Part shown: positions 56,045 to 64,000 of the stretch, in pieces
Layout of the letters: every line of letters begins with the position of its first letter
Numbering within the stretch: the first letter of the stretch is position 1
Origin: Zestomonas carbonaria
GTDB lineage: Bacteria; Pseudomonadota; Gammaproteobacteria; Pseudomonadales; Pseudomonadaceae
Assembly: GCF_904061905.1 (NCBI RefSeq)
Contig: NZ_CAJFCI010000023.1
Coordinates: 101,067 to 165,066, forward strand
Direction of reading: 5' to 3'
Length of the DNA stretch: 64,000 nt
The notes under the pieces: generated by a model
The model's input: the letters and a program-made list of their open reading frames with translations, nothing else
Database searches by the model: none
Told to the model about the DNA's origin: nothing
Made by a program: the position numbers and the translations under genes

Positions 56045-57598
56045 ATGACAGCGAACTTGCAGCTTTCCACCTTCATTCCCCTGGTCGCCGACCTGGCCCG
56101 TGATCTGCCCGAGCAGGAGCGCTACCGCCGCCTGCTGCTGGCCTTGCAGCAATTGCTGCCGTGCGAGGCGGTGGCGCTGCTGCGCCTGGACGACGACTAC
56201 CTGGTGCCGCTGTCGGTGATCGGCCTCAGCGCCGATACCCTCGGGCGGCGCTTCAAGGTCAGCGAGCACCCGCGCCTGCAAGCCTTGCTGGCGAGCCGCG
56301 AGCCGACCCGCTTCCCGGCCGACAGCGGCCTGCCGGACCCATACGACGGCCTGGTCGAAGGCCACCAGGGCCATCTCGAAGTACACGACTGCCTCGGCTG
56401 CCCGCTCTATCTGCAGGATCAACTGTGGGGCCTGCTGACCCTCGACGCCCTGGAGCCGGACCGCTTCGGCAGCATCGACCTGGATACCCTGGGGGCCTTC
56501 GCCAGCCTAGCCGCCGCCACGGTGATGGCCGGCGAGCGGATCAACCTGCTGACCCGCCGGGTCGAGGATGAGCGCCACCTGGCCGAGGTCTACAAGCAGG
56601 CTGCCGGCCAGCAGCGTCCGCGCGAACTGATCGGCCAGAGCGCGGCGCACCGGACCCTGATCGAGGAAGTCGCCCTGGTCGGCGACAGCGAACTGACCGT
56701 GCTGATCAGCGGCGAGACCGGCGTCGGCAAGGAGCTGGTGGCCGAGGCCATCCACGCCGCCTCGCCGCGTGCCCGGCGGCCGCTGATCAGCCTCAACTGC
56801 GCGGCCCTGCCGGACTCCCTGGTGGAAAGCGAGCTGTTCGGCCATGTGCGCGGTGCGTTTTCCGGTGCGGTGAGCGAGCGCAGCGGCAAGTTCGAACTGG
56901 CTGACGGTGGCACCCTGTTCCTCGATGAGGTCGGCGAACTGCCGCTGGCGGTGCAGGCCAAGCTGCTGCGCGTGTTGCAGAGCGGCCAGTTGCAGCGGGT
57001 CGGCTCCGACCGCGATCACCGCGTCGACGTGCGCGTGCTGGCGGCGACCAACCGCGACCTGGCCGCCGAAGTGCGCGCCGGGCGCTTCCGTGCCGATCTC
57101 TACCACCGGCTCAGCGTCTATCCGCTACGCGTGCCGCCCTTGCGCGAGCGAGGCCGCGACGTGCTCCTGCTGGCCGGCTACTTCCTCGAACAGAACCGCG
57201 CCCGCATGGGCCTGCGCAGCCTGCGGCTCAGCGCCGCCGCGCAGAAGGCCCTGCTCGCCTACGACTGGCCCGGCAACGTGCGCGAACTGGAACACCTGAT
57301 CGGCCGCGCGGCCCTCAAGGCCTTGTCGCAACACCCCGAGCGCCCGCGCATCCTGACCATCGAGCCGGACGTGCTCGACCTGCCTGGCGCCGAAGTGCCG
57401 GCCACCGACAGCCAGGTCCCCGTCGCGTCCGGCGACGCCATGGGTTTGACCCTGCGCGAGGCGGTGGATCGCTACCAGCGCCAACTGATCGCCGAGACCC
57501 TGATCCGCCACCAGCACAAATGGTCCGCCGCCGCCCAGGAACTGGGCCTCGATCGCGCCAACCTGAGTCGCCTGGCCCGGCGCCTGGGACTGAAATAG
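56045..57598 (+). CDS. norR: Nitric-oxide-sensing sigma-54 activator NorR/FhpR
   Basis: 517 residues. N-terminal GAF domain (about 20-165) keeps the residues lining the NorR mononuclear iron site (EHPRL with R77, FPADSGLPDPYDG, VHDCLG with H114 and C116). AAA+ domain: Walker A GETGVGKEL about 224-232, Walker B GGTLFLDEVGELP, and the sigma-54 loop as GAFSGA at 270-275 instead of GAFTGA. C-terminal Fis-type HTH (KWSAAAQELGLDRANLSRLARRLGLK). Divergent from hmp, which it should activate on NO. ATG 56045 preferred over 56000 because it gives the family N-terminus. Confidence 0.92.
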   Translation: MTANLQLSTFIPLVADLARDLPEQERYRRLLLALQQLLPCEAVALLRLDDDYLVPLSVIGLSADTLGRRFKVSEHPRLQALLASREPTRFPADSGLPDPYDGLVEGHQGHLEVHDCLGCPLYLQDQLWGLLTLDALEPDRFGSIDLDTLGAFASLAAATVMAGERINLLTRRVEDERHLAEVYKQAAGQQRPRELIGQSAAHRTLIEEVALVGDSELTVLISGETGVGKELVAEAIHAASPRARRPLISLNCAALPDSLVESELFGHVRGAFSGAVSERSGKFELADGGTLFLDEVGELPLAVQAKLLRVLQSGQLQRVGSDRDHRVDVRVLAATNRDLAAEVRAGRFRADLYHRLSVYPLRVPPLRERGRDVLLLAGYFLEQNRARMGLRSLRLSAAAQKALLAYDWPGNVRELEHLIGRAALKALSQHPERPRILTIEPDVLDLPGAEVPATDSQVPVASGDAMGLTLREAVDRYQRQLIAETLIRHQHKWSAAAQELGLDRANLSRLARRLGLK

Positions 57599-57666
57599 CA
57601 CCGGAAAGCCGAGGGCTCTTCACGGCCATCGATCCGGCGGCGGGGCGAAGCGTCTTGCGTGGAGCC

Positions 57667-58074
57667 TCAATTGCCGCTGGCTTCCGGCAGCTTGGCGATC
57701 ACCTTGATCTCGAACTCGAAGCCGTAGAGCCAGGTCACGCCGACGGCAGTCACTGTCGGATACGGCGCATTGCCCCAATGCTCGGGCACCACCCCATTCC
57801 AGATCCTTTCGAACTTCTCTTCCGGGTCGACGATGAAGACGGTGACATCGACCACATCGTCGAAGGTGCAGCCCGCTGGGGCCAGGATCGCATTCAGGTT
57901 GTCGAACGCGCGGTGAACCTGCTTCTCCAGGTCGGGCTCGGGCGAGCCATCCTCGCGGCTGCCGACCTGCCCCGAAACGAACAGGAAGCCATTGGAGCGG
58001 ATCGCCGGAGAATAGCGATTGCGCTCGTAGAGCTCCTGGCGGCCGGCTGGGAAAACGACATCACGTGTTGTCAT
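57667..58074 (-). CDS. RidA family (YjgF/YER057c/UK114) protein
   Basis: 135 residues. Family blocks RYSPAIRSNGFLFVSGQVGS, EKQVHRAFDNLNAILAPAGCTFDDVVDVTVFIVDP and a C-terminal strand lacking the classical RidA C-R-P-V-A-arginine motif (here YPTVTAVGVTWLYGFEFEIKVIAKL, no arginine at the usual site). So an Rid subgroup other than the archetypal imine deaminase. Divergent from the LysR gene, a common regulator-target arrangement. Confidence 0.85.
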   Translation of the reverse strand: MTTRDVVFPAGRQELYERNRYSPAIRSNGFLFVSGQVGSREDGSPEPDLEKQVHRAFDNLNAILAPAGCTFDDVVDVTVFIVDPEEKFERIWNGVVPEHWGNAPYPTVTAVGVTWLYGFEFEIKVIAKLPEASGN

Positions 58075-58170
58075 CGGTTATCTCCATCGAGGGGCGGGGC
58101 CCCGTTGTTGACGATGGAGGAACGTTAAGGCGGCCCGCTTCGTCGATAAACGAGCAATCCTGGTCAGCAC

Positions 58171-58189
58171 TGTTTGTAGAATCCAAACA
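58171..58189. promoter_or_regulatory. LysR-type operator dyad between ridA-like and lysR genes
   Basis: TGTTTG (58171-58176), 7 bp, CAAACA (58184-58189): a perfect dyad with T-N11-A geometry inside the 139-base divergent spacer, 25 bases from the LysR start and about 97 from the RidA start. Confidence 0.6.
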
Positions 58190-58213
58190 ATACCCAGGCG
58201 ATCTGGAGCCATG

Positions 58214-59137
58214 ATGGACCGTTTCGATGCGATGCAGGCGTTTGCCCGTGTGGTGGAAACCGGCAGCTTCACCAAGGCGGCCGAGACGCTGCACATGAGC
58301 AAGACCAGCGTCACGCAACTGGTGCAGCAGTTGGAGGCGCGCTTGCGCGTCAGGCTGCTCAACAGGACTACCCGCAAGGTCAACGTGACAGCCGACGGTG
58401 CCGCCTACTACGAGCGTGTGATACGGCTGCTGGCCGACATGGACGACGCCGAAACCAGCCTGTCCGGTGCTTCGGCATTGCCCAGGGGCCGGCTCCGCGT
58501 GGACGTGCCCAGCCCGCTGGCGCGAATGATCCTGGTGCCGGCCCTGGCAACGTTTCACGCCCGATACCCCGACATCCAGATTGACATGGGGGTGAGCGAC
58601 CGCATCGTCGACCTGATCGATGAACACGTGGATTGCGTGGTGCGCGGCGGTGAAATCACCGATCAGTCGTTGATTGCCCGGCATGTCGGCGACCTGCGAC
58701 TTGGAGTCTACGCGGCGCCGGGCTATCTCGAGCGCGCCGGCTCGCCTGCGCACCCGCGCGAGCTGGAAGACACGCATCACCGCATCGTGGGCTTCCTCTG
58801 GGCGCGCACCGGAAGGGCGCTTCCATACGCGATGCGCCGGGGTGGCGATATCGTCAAGGTCCATGGCCGCTACACGCTGGCGGTCGACGACGGCAATGCC
58901 TACCTGGCGGCCGGCCTGGCTGGGCTGGGCGTGCTGTGGCTGCCCGACTACATGTCCCGGGCATACCTGGAAAGCGGTGAACTGGTGCCCCTGTTCGAGG
59001 ACTGGCAGCTCGATTCCATGCCGCTTTATCTGGCCTACCCGCCAAACCGGCATGTCAGCGCCAAGTTGCGCGTTTTCATCGATTGGGTGGTGGAGTTGAT
59101 GGCGCGGCACGCGCCCATCGCCACTCCCTCACGCTGA
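58214..59137 (+). CDS. LysR family transcriptional regulator
   Basis: 307 residues. N-terminal winged HTH (MQAFARVVETGSFTKAAETLHMSKTSVTQLVQQLEARLRVRLLNRTTRKVNVTADG) and LysR substrate-binding domain (about 90-300). CrgA/AaeR-like subgroup by the ALPRGRLRVDVPSPLARMILVPAL block. ATG 58214 has GGAG five bases upstream; ATG 58211 is one codon earlier. Probably controls the divergent RidA-like gene and itself. Confidence 0.87.
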   Translation: MDRFDAMQAFARVVETGSFTKAAETLHMSKTSVTQLVQQLEARLRVRLLNRTTRKVNVTADGAAYYERVIRLLADMDDAETSLSGASALPRGRLRVDVPSPLARMILVPALATFHARYPDIQIDMGVSDRIVDLIDEHVDCVVRGGEITDQSLIARHVGDLRLGVYAAPGYLERAGSPAHPRELEDTHHRIVGFLWARTGRALPYAMRRGGDIVKVHGRYTLAVDDGNAYLAAGLAGLGVLWLPDYMSRAYLESGELVPLFEDWQLDSMPLYLAYPPNRHVSAKLRVFIDWVVELMARHAPIATPSR

Positions 59138-59250
59138 TGCGTGACCAGGCGAGGGGGCGACGACACGATCCATTGCCGCAGGAATCGGTATCGGTCAGGA
59201 GGCGTCCGCTTTCGACCCGGGCTGTGTGAAAACAGCCGCTCCGGACATTC

Positions 59251-59505
59251 TCAAGCTCCGGATAACCAGGGTGTTGTCTGGGGCCTGAGACGGTTGAGCG
59301 CCTGCAAACGCAGGACGTAGCCGATCTTGATCGAGGTTGGGCCCAGAATGCTCATGAGGTGGGCTCCCAAGAGGACTGGCATCGACAGATCGGTTTCAAG
59401 GCCGTAGGCCAGCAGGACTCCGATCACGAACATTGCCAGCCCGACAGTCAGAAGAAGGGTGGACAGTTTCAATACCCGGTATGGGTTCTCGAAAAAAGCG
59501 AACAT
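59251..59505 (-). CDS. Small two-helix membrane protein, PpyR-like
   Basis: 84 residues starting MFAFFENPYRVLKL, with two membrane helices (LSTLLLTVGLAMFVIGVLLAYGL and VLLGAHLMSILGPTSIKIGYVL). Resembles PpyR of P. aeruginosa, a membrane regulator affecting psl and pyoverdine genes that sits next to fhp; the same neighbourhood here (hmp, norR nearby) supports this. ATG 59505 preferred to 59559 because GGGGAAAATGGA precedes it and the family starts here. Similarity is from memory, so the symbol is withheld. Confidence 0.7.
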   Translation of the reverse strand: MFAFFENPYRVLKLSTLLLTVGLAMFVIGVLLAYGLETDLSMPVLLGAHLMSILGPTSIKIGYVLRLQALNRLRPQTTPWLSGA

Positions 59506-59587
59506 TCCATTTTCCCCGCGTTGCCGTGTCGTTCGGACGGATGCTGGCCAGGTCCTCATGGCGGTTTCGGTCCCGGCCTCCCGGGTC

Positions 59588-60790
59588 TCACGCCACCGGA
59601 ATCATCGGGTCGGCCGCGGCCAGGGCAGAGGCACGATCGGCGGCCGGGGGGTAGATCCAGATCGTATTGATCTGGGTCTTGAGCTCCTTGGCTTCCTGCT
59701 TGACCAGCTTGAGCTGGCGATCCCAGCCTTCGGTGAACACCGCGCCCCAGGCGCCAAGGTCGAGGCAGGTCACGTACTTGGGCTGGCTGTAGGGCATCGG
59801 GGCGACGCCCAGCAGGTCCGCGGCGACATTGTTCCCGGCATGACGGCCCAGGGCGATGGCATGCTGGCAGGACATCGCCGAGAAGTTGCCGAGATCGTCG
59901 GTGGCGGCATAGGCCACGTCACCGGCGGCAAAGATGTTTTCCTGGCCGAACACCTTCAGGTTCTGGTCGACATGCAGCCGCCCCTGGGCGTCACGCACAC
60001 TGGTCAGTTGCTCGGTCAGCGGGCTGGCGCGGAAGCCGACGGTCCAGATCACGGTCTTGGCCTCGATGCGTGTTCCGTCAGCGAGGGTCACGCCGTCGGC
60101 ATCGACCGAGGTCACGGTCGCGTTCAGCACCCATTCGATGCCCAGGTGCCCGGAGGCCTCGACGACAGGGGGACGGATGCCGTCGCCCAGGGATGCCGCG
60201 ATCTGCGGCGCCCGATCCACCACGATCACGCGGATATCGCTGTCGTTGCCCAGTACGGACCGCAGGCGCGCCGGCATTTCGGTCGCGGTTTCGATGCCGG
60301 TGAAGCCGCCGCCGGCGACCACGACGGTGTTGCGGGCGACGCTATAGGGCTGGTCCTTGAGGGACTTGAGGTGGTTCTCCAGGCGGACCGCCGATTCGAT
60401 CTGGTCCACATCGAAGGCGTACTGGCTCATGCCTTCCACCTTCGGGCGAATGACCTGGCTGCCCGCCGCCAGTACCAGGCGATCGTAGCCCAGCGTTTCC
60501 TGCTTGCCGGACGCGTCGCTGTAGCCAACGGTCTTTGCCCGCTCGTCGATGCTGGTGGCCGTACCCTCGATGAAGCGCACACCCACGGCGTCGAACAGCT
60601 CACCCAGCGGCGCGAACATCTTGTGGACGTCGGCCTCGTAGAAGCGCGGGCGAATCCGTAGTTCCGCCTGGGGAGCGAGTACGCTGATCCCCACATCGTT
60701 ACGATCATGCTTGTCCAACAGTCGAGCGGCGCTCAACGCGCTCCATACTCCACCGAATCCCGCACCAACGATCAGAATATGTTGTTTCAT
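59588..60790 (-). CDS. NDH-2-like NAD(P)/FAD-dependent oxidoreductase
   Basis: 400 residues. FAD-binding GAGFGGVWSALSAARLL at the N-terminus, NAD-binding VVVAGGGFTGIETATEMPARL at about 157-178, and the flavin loop VFGQENIFAAGDVAYAA at about 290. Similar to type II NADH dehydrogenases but shorter, with no C-terminal membrane anchor obvious. No CxxC redox pair. Located between PpyR-like and the response-regulator genes; it may be the output of that signalling set or an independent respiratory bypass. Confidence 0.83.
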   Translation of the reverse strand: MKQHILIVGAGFGGVWSALSAARLLDKHDRNDVGISVLAPQAELRIRPRFYEADVHKMFAPLGELFDAVGVRFIEGTATSIDERAKTVGYSDASGKQETLGYDRLVLAAGSQVIRPKVEGMSQYAFDVDQIESAVRLENHLKSLKDQPYSVARNTVVVAGGGFTGIETATEMPARLRSVLGNDSDIRVIVVDRAPQIAASLGDGIRPPVVEASGHLGIEWVLNATVTSVDADGVTLADGTRIEAKTVIWTVGFRASPLTEQLTSVRDAQGRLHVDQNLKVFGQENIFAAGDVAYAATDDLGNFSAMSCQHAIALGRHAGNNVAADLLGVAPMPYSQPKYVTCLDLGAWGAVFTEGWDRQLKLVKQEAKELKTQINTIWIYPPAADRASALAAADPMIPVA

Positions 60791-61059
60791 GGAGTGCTCC
60801 TGGAAATAAGGGTGAATAACCTGGAAGTTTCAACTTCAAGCCGGGTTCGACAATATCCAGAGTTCCGCGGGTTCTTTGCGGAGACGTCCAGGGCATTGGT
60901 TTGCCCGCCGTGAGTTCATGTTATTCGCAGGTATTTCCGGAGACATTCCTGCAAAGGTTTCGGCTGGATATATATAGGTTCGAAGGATATATACGAAGGT
61001 ATTGCGAGAGGCTTGGAAACAGCGTTCGAAGTGAGTCGCATGCCTGGGAAAGTGACGTG
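60791..61059. other. AT-rich gap upstream of the oxidoreductase gene
   Basis: No gene is supported. It contains a short dyad GAAGTT-TC-AACTTC at 60825-60838, 35 bases before the oxidoreductase start, and an AT-rich stretch near 60968-61005 with two GGATATATA words. The base composition departs from the rest of the window. Confidence 0.4.
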
Positions 61060-61452
61060 TCAGATGTGTCGATCGAGAGCGATTTCGATGCAGTTCATCA
61101 GTTCGTCGGCTTGAAAGGGCTTGGGGAGGAGTGCGATCAGCTCATGGGTGCCGGCGTTGATTCGCGGTAGCGCGCCTGGATAGCCGGTGATGAATATGAT
61201 GGGAATGTGAAACCCCATTGCCATGAGTTCTTCATGCATTTGCACGCCACACATGCCCGGCATCTGTATATCGGAGACCAGGCAGTGCGTTTCACCTGGC
61301 CCGCTGGAGTGGAGGAACGCCAGGGCATCGGCATATGTGCGGACCAGGTATCCGTTCGACCTCAACAGGCTTTCCAGCGCTATGCGAACGGATTCATCGT
61401 CGTCGACAACTGAAATAACAGATGTAGTGCGTCTGTAAGTATCTTGCATCAT
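61060..61452 (-). CDS. Single-domain response regulator (CheY/FixJ-receiver type)
   Basis: 130 residues, receiver domain only. Acidic VVDDDES, phosphoacceptor in CLVSDIQMPGMCG, and lysine in ALLPKPFQ. Most like the receiver half of FixJ-type regulators, without output domain, so a phosphate sink or a relay protein for the kinase encoded at 62238. The first ATG of a pair (61452) is used; longer in-frame extension to 61560 overlaps the upstream gene and is unconserved. A dyad at 61517 lies 65 bases upstream. Confidence 0.82.
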   Translation of the reverse strand: MMQDTYRRTTSVISVVDDDESVRIALESLLRSNGYLVRTYADALAFLHSSGPGETHCLVSDIQMPGMCGVQMHEELMAMGFHIPIIFITGYPGALPRINAGTHELIALLPKPFQADELMNCIEIALDRHI

Positions 61453-61516
61453 GTGTGGGGTCGCTCGTACGGCGCCTATCGTCTTTGCAAGATACGCTGT
61501 CTTATAACGTGGAGAA

Positions 61517-61530
61517 GTATACCTGCGTAT
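61517..61530. promoter_or_regulatory. Shared dyad motif, copy 1 (GTATACCTGCGTAT)
   Basis: Differs at one position from copy 2 at 63904. The core ATACC-TG-GGTAT is a 5-bp-arm dyad. It lies 65 bases upstream of the single-domain receiver gene, in the spacer after the FixJ-type gene, and may be a target of that regulator. Confidence 0.45.
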
Positions 61531-61534
61531 AGTT

Positions 61535-62188
61535 TCACTGGGCCGGGCGATTGATGCCAAGTGCTTCCGCCATTCGCACCAGATCGGCGAAAGAGCGTGC
61601 GTTCATCTTGCGCATGGCGTGACCGCGGTGGATCTTCACGGTGATCTCGCTCAGTCCGATTTCTCCAGCGATCTGTTTGTTCATCAGGCCTGAAACGGCC
61701 AATGCCATCACCGTCTGTTCCCGGGCGGTCAGGTTCGCATAACGGCTGCGCAATTCTTCGAGGCCGCGCTCGGACTCACGCCGCAGCTTGTCGCGGGAAA
61801 GCGCGAGGGAGACGGCATCGATCAGGTCCTGTTCCCTGAAGGGCTTGGTGAGGAAGTCGACGGCGCCGGCCTTCATGGCGCGCACCGTCATGGCGATGTC
61901 GCCGTGGCCGGTCATGAACACGATCGGCAGGCTGATATTGGCCGTGGCCAGATAGGTCTGGAAGTCCAGTCCGCTGGTGCCCTGCAGCCGCACGTCGAGG
62001 ACCATGCAGCTCGGTACGTCAGGACGGTTGAAGGCCATGAAGTCGGCGGCGGAGCCGAACAGCCCGACCTTGAGGCCGATGGAGCGCAAGAGGCTGCCCA
62101 GGGATTCCCGCAGCATGGTGTCGTCGTCCACGACGTATACGAAGGGATCGACGTTGCCGTTTCTGTTCGAAGTGAATTGTTCGTTCAT
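61535..62188 (-). CDS. FixJ/LuxR-type response regulator
   Basis: 217 residues. Receiver (VYVVDDDTMLRESL; phosphoacceptor in CMVLDVRLQGTSGLDFQ; lysine in DFLTKPFREQDL) and a C-terminal LuxR HTH (LTAREQTVMALAVSGLMNKQIAGEIGLSEITVKIHRGHAMRKMNARSFADLV). Partner of the kinase gene 49 bases upstream on the same strand. ATG 62188 (MNEQFTSNRNG) chosen; a longer frame to 62251 overlaps the kinase stop. Confidence 0.88.
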   Translation of the reverse strand: MNEQFTSNRNGNVDPFVYVVDDDTMLRESLGSLLRSIGLKVGLFGSAADFMAFNRPDVPSCMVLDVRLQGTSGLDFQTYLATANISLPIVFMTGHGDIAMTVRAMKAGAVDFLTKPFREQDLIDAVSLALSRDKLRRESERGLEELRSRYANLTAREQTVMALAVSGLMNKQIAGEIGLSEITVKIHRGHAMRKMNARSFADLVRMAEALGINRPAQ

Positions 62189-62237
62189 GGGGAAGTTCTC
62201 TGGACGATGGCGTTCGCGAGCAGTGGGCCGGTCTCCG

Positions 62238-63779
62238 CTAGGCCGGCTCACTGCTGGTCACCGGGAGGGCGATCAGGAGCGATGCGCCTTGGCCTGGAGT
62301 GCTCTCGGCCCAGATCCTGCCGCCATGGAAATCAATGATGGAGCGGCAGATGGACAGTCCCATGCCAAGGCCATTCTCCTTGGTGGTGAAGAACGGATTG
62401 AACAACGAGGGCAATACGTCGGCGGGAATCCCCGGTCCCTGATCGGCGACTTCCAGAACCGCCTCGCCGTTCTGTACCCAGGTGCGGATGCGCAGGGTTC
62501 GGCCGGGTGCCTCGATCGCGCTCATCGCCTGGCAGGCATTGATGATCAGGTTGATGATGACCTGCTGCAGTTGCACGCGGTCGGCATTGATCTGGCCGCT
62601 GAAGGCCGTCAGTTCGATCTTCTGCGTGATCTTGTGGCGCACCAGTTCGTGCTGAACCAGGTTGAGCGTCTCATTGACGATGTCATCCAGGGACTCGGTC
62701 TGGCGCAGCGGGTCGCATTTGCGCGCAAGCGCCCGTACCCGCGCGATGATCTCACTGGCGCGACCTGCGCTGGCGATGATCCTGTCCAGGGACTTGCGCG
62801 CCTCATCGAGATCGGGGACGGGGCGGTCGAGCCATTTCCGGCAGGCTTCGCCGCTGCTGGTGACCGCCGTCAGAGGCTGGTTGACTTCATGGGCGATGGA
62901 GGCGGCCAGCTCGCCCAGGGACGTGACGCGCGTGACATGGGCCAGTTGCGTCTGGGTGCGAAAGAGCGCCTCCTCGGCCTGCTTGCCGGCGGTGACGTCC
63001 ATCAGCGCACCCAGGTATTCGAAGCGCCCCGGTTGGGTGGACAGTGGGCTGGCGATCATGTGGACGTGCTTGATACGTCCATCCGGCATCAGCAGGCGGT
63101 GCTTGATTTCGATCAGGCTTTCATGGCGCGCCGCCTTGTCGAATACCGTCTGCAGCAGGGGGCGGTCGTCAGGATGGGTTCGCTCCAGGATCATCGCGAC
63201 GGTCGGCCGTACCGATAGCGGGTACTCGAAGATCCGCGCCGACTCGTCCGACCAGGATATCTCCTCGCGTCCGGCGCGAAATCCGATACTGCCCGTCTGG
63301 CTCAGGCGTTGCGCGCCGATCAGGTACACCTCGTTGTGGCGCAGGCTGTCGGCGTCATATTTGCTGCGCATGGCGAGGAAGGTGATGGCGGACAAGGCGG
63401 TCAGGCAGCGAAAGAACCCCGTGGCCGATTCCCAACTGTGGTAGCCGCCGTTGAGGAGAAAGGTCGCCGTGAGCAGCAGCATGCACATCAGCGCGACCAG
63501 GATCACCACGTTGATCGAGAACAGGTTGGCCGCCATCAGCAACAGGGTGATGTACAGGATCGTCGGCGCCAGATCGTTGTGGGTCTCGGAGTTGATGATG
63601 ATGATCCCGCACGCGACGATCAGGCCCACTATCCAGCCGAGGGCATTCTCCAGCGGTTTCGGACTGATGCCGATCAGCGGGCGGGAGAACGCCTGGCCAG
63701 GAAGGGGCCGCAGCCTGCTGGAGACACCCTTGAAGAAGGGATGCCGTATTGGCGCACTGGCAGTCCTGCTGCTTTTCAT
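62238..63779 (-). CDS. Membrane PAS sensor histidine kinase (FixL-type core)
   Basis: About 513 residues. Four or so membrane helices in the N-terminal 135 (LGWIVGLIVACGIIIIN; TILYITLLLMAANLF; VVILVALMCMLLLTATFLL; GFFRCLTALSAITFLAM), PAS domain (about 160-280: RLSQTGSIGFRAGREEISWSDESARIFEYPLSVRPT...), phospho-His in GELAASIAHEVNQPLTAV, N box NLIINACQAM and G boxes DQGPGIP / GLGMGLSICRSI. No haem-binding FixL histidine recognised, so the ligand is unknown. ATG 63779 has AGGA five bases upstream; ATG 63833 is adjacent to its only ribosome-like sequence. Confidence 0.88.
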   Translation of the reverse strand: MKSSRTASAPIRHPFFKGVSSRLRPLPGQAFSRPLIGISPKPLENALGWIVGLIVACGIIIINSETHNDLAPTILYITLLLMAANLFSINVVILVALMCMLLLTATFLLNGGYHSWESATGFFRCLTALSAITFLAMRSKYDADSLRHNEVYLIGAQRLSQTGSIGFRAGREEISWSDESARIFEYPLSVRPTVAMILERTHPDDRPLLQTVFDKAARHESLIEIKHRLLMPDGRIKHVHMIASPLSTQPGRFEYLGALMDVTAGKQAEEALFRTQTQLAHVTRVTSLGELAASIAHEVNQPLTAVTSSGEACRKWLDRPVPDLDEARKSLDRIIASAGRASEIIARVRALARKCDPLRQTESLDDIVNETLNLVQHELVRHKITQKIELTAFSGQINADRVQLQQVIINLIINACQAMSAIEAPGRTLRIRTWVQNGEAVLEVADQGPGIPADVLPSLFNPFFTTKENGLGMGLSICRSIIDFHGGRIWAESTPGQGASLLIALPVTSSEPA

Positions 63780-63903
63780 GTCGGTCCTGCGTTCCTTGTA
63801 GGTAAATGTTGGTGGAACATCAGTGGACTTCATCCTAAGAGCTGAGGACGCCAACCAGATAGGTCATAAAACCCTGACTTTCTGCCATCGCTCCACCGGC
63901 GGG

Positions 63904-63917
63904 GTATACCTGGGTAT
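63904..63917. promoter_or_regulatory. Shared dyad motif, copy 2 (GTATACCTGGGTAT)
   Basis: A 5-bp-arm dyad ATACC-TG-GGTAT, 125 bases upstream of the kinase start; 13 of 14 bases match copy 1 at 61517. The rest of 63855-64000 shows no gene. Confidence 0.45.
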
Positions 63918-64000
63918 GGCGGGGCGGTCGTCCAGCGAGAAGTGGCTGCGATAGTTCCGGGGGAAATGGAAGGGTTGCGCTGGAGGGGGCTATCCAGGGG

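Noticed and set aside
60901..61170. An 89-codon plus-strand frame in the AT-rich gap
   Set aside because: Overlaps the receiver gene antisense, no ribosome site and no known family.

Overview
The window is GC-rich gamma-proteobacterial chromosome. Every recognisable gene has its closest remembered counterpart in Pseudomonas, and gene order follows P. aeruginosa in long blocks: rplI-dnaB-alr-ygiQ, creBCD followed by a ferrichrome-type (fiu) receptor locus, and glcB ... rarD-srkA-modE-comF-bioBFHCD followed by three acyl-CoA dehydrogenases. Order and intergenic repeat content suggest a species close to, but distinct from, P. aeruginosa, for example the P. citronellolis / knackmussii / nitroreducens group. 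The species call is inference. No tRNA, rRNA, IS element, prophage or CRISPR array was seen.

Layout. 1-5.7 kb: housekeeping (end of rplI, dnaB, alr, radical-SAM ygiQ). 6.0-8.4 kb: a two-gene lipoprotein pair (beta-helix protein plus c-type cytochrome) behind a large operator-like dyad. 8.6-15.5 kb: an uncharacterised three-gene system (transglutaminase-DUF2126, circularly permuted ATP-grasp/alpha-E fusion, second transglutaminase) behind a good sigma-54 promoter. 15.6-22.2 kb: DUF2780 protein, acyltransferase, retropepsin-like protease and the creBC-CBS-creD region, with an 11-bp-period array of CreB half-sites before creD. 22.3-28.5 kb (minus strand): hydroxamate-siderophore uptake, with ECF sigma and anti-sigma factors, TonB receptor, PepSY membrane protein and a GST. 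28.7-34 kb: DEDDh exonuclease with a DUF294/CBS protein, then ahpF and ahpC. 34.3-42.5 kb: glcB, GNAT, gcvR-like, rarD, osmE-like, srkA, modE, comF. A 650-bp gene-free region at 37.8-38.5 kb carries four DnaA-box units with exact 113/290-bp spacing. 42.5-47.2 kb: the biotin operon bioBFHCD with a BirA-type operator lying inside the start of the divergent comF gene. 47.3-53.6 kb: a flagellar-rod-like mini-protein and three FadE-type acyl-CoA dehydrogenases, the first behind a PsrA-type box. 53.7-54.7 kb: endA and an unannotated GacA-controlled Rsm-type small RNA (very probably rsmY). 54.7-57.6 kb: NO detoxification (hmp and its sigma-54 activator). 57.7-64 kb: RidA, LysR regulator, PpyR-like membrane protein, NDH-2-like oxidoreductase, and a sensor kinase / FixJ regulator / single-domain receiver set.

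The main regulatory themes visible in the DNA are: GacA to Rsm sRNA (post-transcriptional control), CreBC to creD, Fur to ECF sigma to siderophore receptor, BirA to biotin, PsrA to fatty-acid oxidation, and NorR/FhpR with sigma-54 to flavohemoglobin. Intergenic spaces are rich in several families of short palindromic repeats that recur across the window.
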